From Streptomyces sp. ISL-94 (GTDB taxonomy: Bacteria > Actinomycetota > Actinomycetes > Streptomycetales > Streptomycetaceae), in the NCBI RefSeq assembly GCF_018614075.1, contig NZ_JAGGOZ010000027.1:1-64000 (forward strand): 64,000 nucleotides of DNA, written 5' to 3'. The notes beneath the pieces are model-generated. The model was not told the origin of the DNA. It saw nothing but the letters and a program-made list of their open reading frames with translations, and ran no database searches. Both the position numbers and the translations under genes were made by a program. Below are positions 63,300-64,000 of this stretch, piece by piece; positions within the stretch are counted from its first letter, which is position 1, and the number at the start of each line of letters is the position of its first letter.

Positions 63300-64000
63300 G
63301 TGAGCCAGCCGGAGATGCAGCCCGAGGGGCCACCCCGGGATCCCCGGGAGGAGGGCGGCGGTCCGACGGCGGGCGACCTGACCGGCAGGCCGTTCCCCCT
63401 GGGGGACTGGGGCGAGCCCGCCGAGCAGCTCGACGAGCTCTACCGGCGGGTCGAGGCCGACGCACTGCGCACCGCCGAGTGGTATCTGTCCGACCGGGCG
63501 TGGAAGCGCCGGGGGGCGCGCGTGCTGCGCGCCGGAGCGGCCGTGGGCGCCGTCGCGGGCGCCGCGATGCCGCTGCTGGAGCTGACGGGCTCGGCGCCGG
63601 GCGCCTCGGCGTACGGGTACCTGTCCCTCCTCTTGGGCGCGGCCTGTCTGGCCTGCGACCGGTTCTTCGGACTGACCTCGGGCTGGATGCGGGACGTGGC
63701 CACCGCCCAGGCCGTGCAGCGCCGACTCCAGACCCTCCAGTTCGACTGGGCCTCGGAGAACGTTCGAGAGGTGCTCGGCCCGACGGAGGGCACGGCCAGC
63801 GAGGCGGCCGAGCGCTGCCTCACGGTGCTGCGCCGCTTCTCGGAGGACGTGACGGAGCTGGTGCGCTCCGAGACCGCGGAGTGGATGGTGGAGTTCAGCT
63901 CCGGCCCTGCCCCACTGGTGATGCAGTCCCTGGGCGCCGCCGGCGCCCGCTCGGACGCGTACGTCCCCCCGGCCCGCTTCCCCCTCCCCCCGGGCACCCG
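63300..64000 (+). CDS. SLATT-domain two-helix membrane protein (3' end cut by window)
   Basis: At least 233 codons from GTG 63300 (GAGGGAGTGCCGG upstream); ATG 63240 is an in-frame alternative. An acidic/Pro N-terminus, then ADALRTAEWYLSDRAWKRRG and two membrane helices (VLRAGAAVGAVAGAAMPLLE and GYLSLLLGAACLACDRFFGL), a charged helix (VATAQAVQRRLQTLQFDWAS) and a region with ERCLTVLRRFSEDVTELVRS. This is the SLATT fold, some members of which are effectors of nucleotide-triggered defence, though this one sits in a conserved housekeeping place. It is divergent from ebfC; the 267-bp gap shows repeated GCGCACC/GCGCACA near 63241-63275 and no other gene. Confidence 0.8.
   Translation, partial: MSQPEMQPEGPPRDPREEGGGPTAGDLTGRPFPLGDWGEPAEQLDELYRRVEADALRTAEWYLSDRAWKRRGARVLRAGAAVGAVAGAAMPLLELTGSAPGASAYGYLSLLLGAACLACDRFFGLTSGWMRDVATAQAVQRRLQTLQFDWASENVREVLGPTEGTASEAAERCLTVLRRFSEDVTELVRSETAEWMVEFSSGPAPLVMQSLGAAGARSDAYVPPARFPLPPGT

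Overview
The window is a 64 kb piece of a Streptomyces chromosome. The evidence is the very high G+C with G/C-rich third codon positions, frequent GTG/TTG starts, four-base stop/start overlaps, and lineage-marker genes: bldG with its anti-sigma partner, the WhiB-like regulator wblA, crp, an MFS-dTMP kinase fusion, and a DNA topoisomerase I with a lysine/alanine tail. From memory, the gene order follows the S. coelicolor A3(2) core from about SCO3542 to SCO3582 and then jumps to about SCO3613-SCO3620. The species cannot be named from sequence alone.

Layout. 1-11.5 kb: tmk (truncated by the left edge), a repeat-rich intergenic region, topA, a small membrane protein, a methyltransferase, a lipoprotein and a proton-pumping pyrophosphatase, all leftward. 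11.7-20.4 kb: bldG and its anti-sigma partner, a divergent MrfA-type helicase, then a leftward Tad/Flp-type secretion operon (ssd, tadA, tadB, tadC, a DUF4244 pilin-like gene, tadE, a TadE-like gene). 20.7-25.5 kb: a 6C small RNA, a HAD phosphatase, a degenerate Fic-like protein, a CooC/ParA-like ATPase with an 18-bp minisatellite, and a deacetylase-like lipoprotein. 25.8-33.4 kb, rightward: a SulP-carbonic anhydrase fusion, acsA, nhaA, a holin-like membrane protein, an alpha/beta hydrolase. 33.5-41.4 kb: MarP-like protease, NUDIX, nth, crp, a nucleotidyltransferase, metallo-hydrolase plus NUDIX, RidA and DUF4177. 41.5-48.4 kb: two ArsA-like ATPases, wblA, a class A penicillin-binding protein, YqeY and a metallophosphoesterase, a block with the same order as mycobacterial Rv3679-Rv3683.

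48.5-56.5 kb starts at a tRNA-Pro and looks like the variable part: a second SulP transporter, a DUF2182/DUF1326 pair, cytosine deaminase, an S9 peptidase with an in-frame repeat insertion, and a SURF1 protein. 56.7-64 kb returns to core: a SigE-family sigma factor with a linked membrane protein, an aspartate-semialdehyde dehydrogenase-like gene with altered catalytic residues next to an intact aspartokinase, a DUF5063 gene, recR, ebfC and a SLATT-domain membrane protein cut by the right edge.

No phage, insertion sequence, integrase, CRISPR array or biosynthetic cluster is visible. The most interesting signals are the altered dehydrogenase, the 6C RNA, the SulP-carbonic anhydrase fusion with a His/Cys linker, the DUF2182/DUF1326 pair, the repeat insertion in a coding region, and short tandem repeats in several conserved genes.
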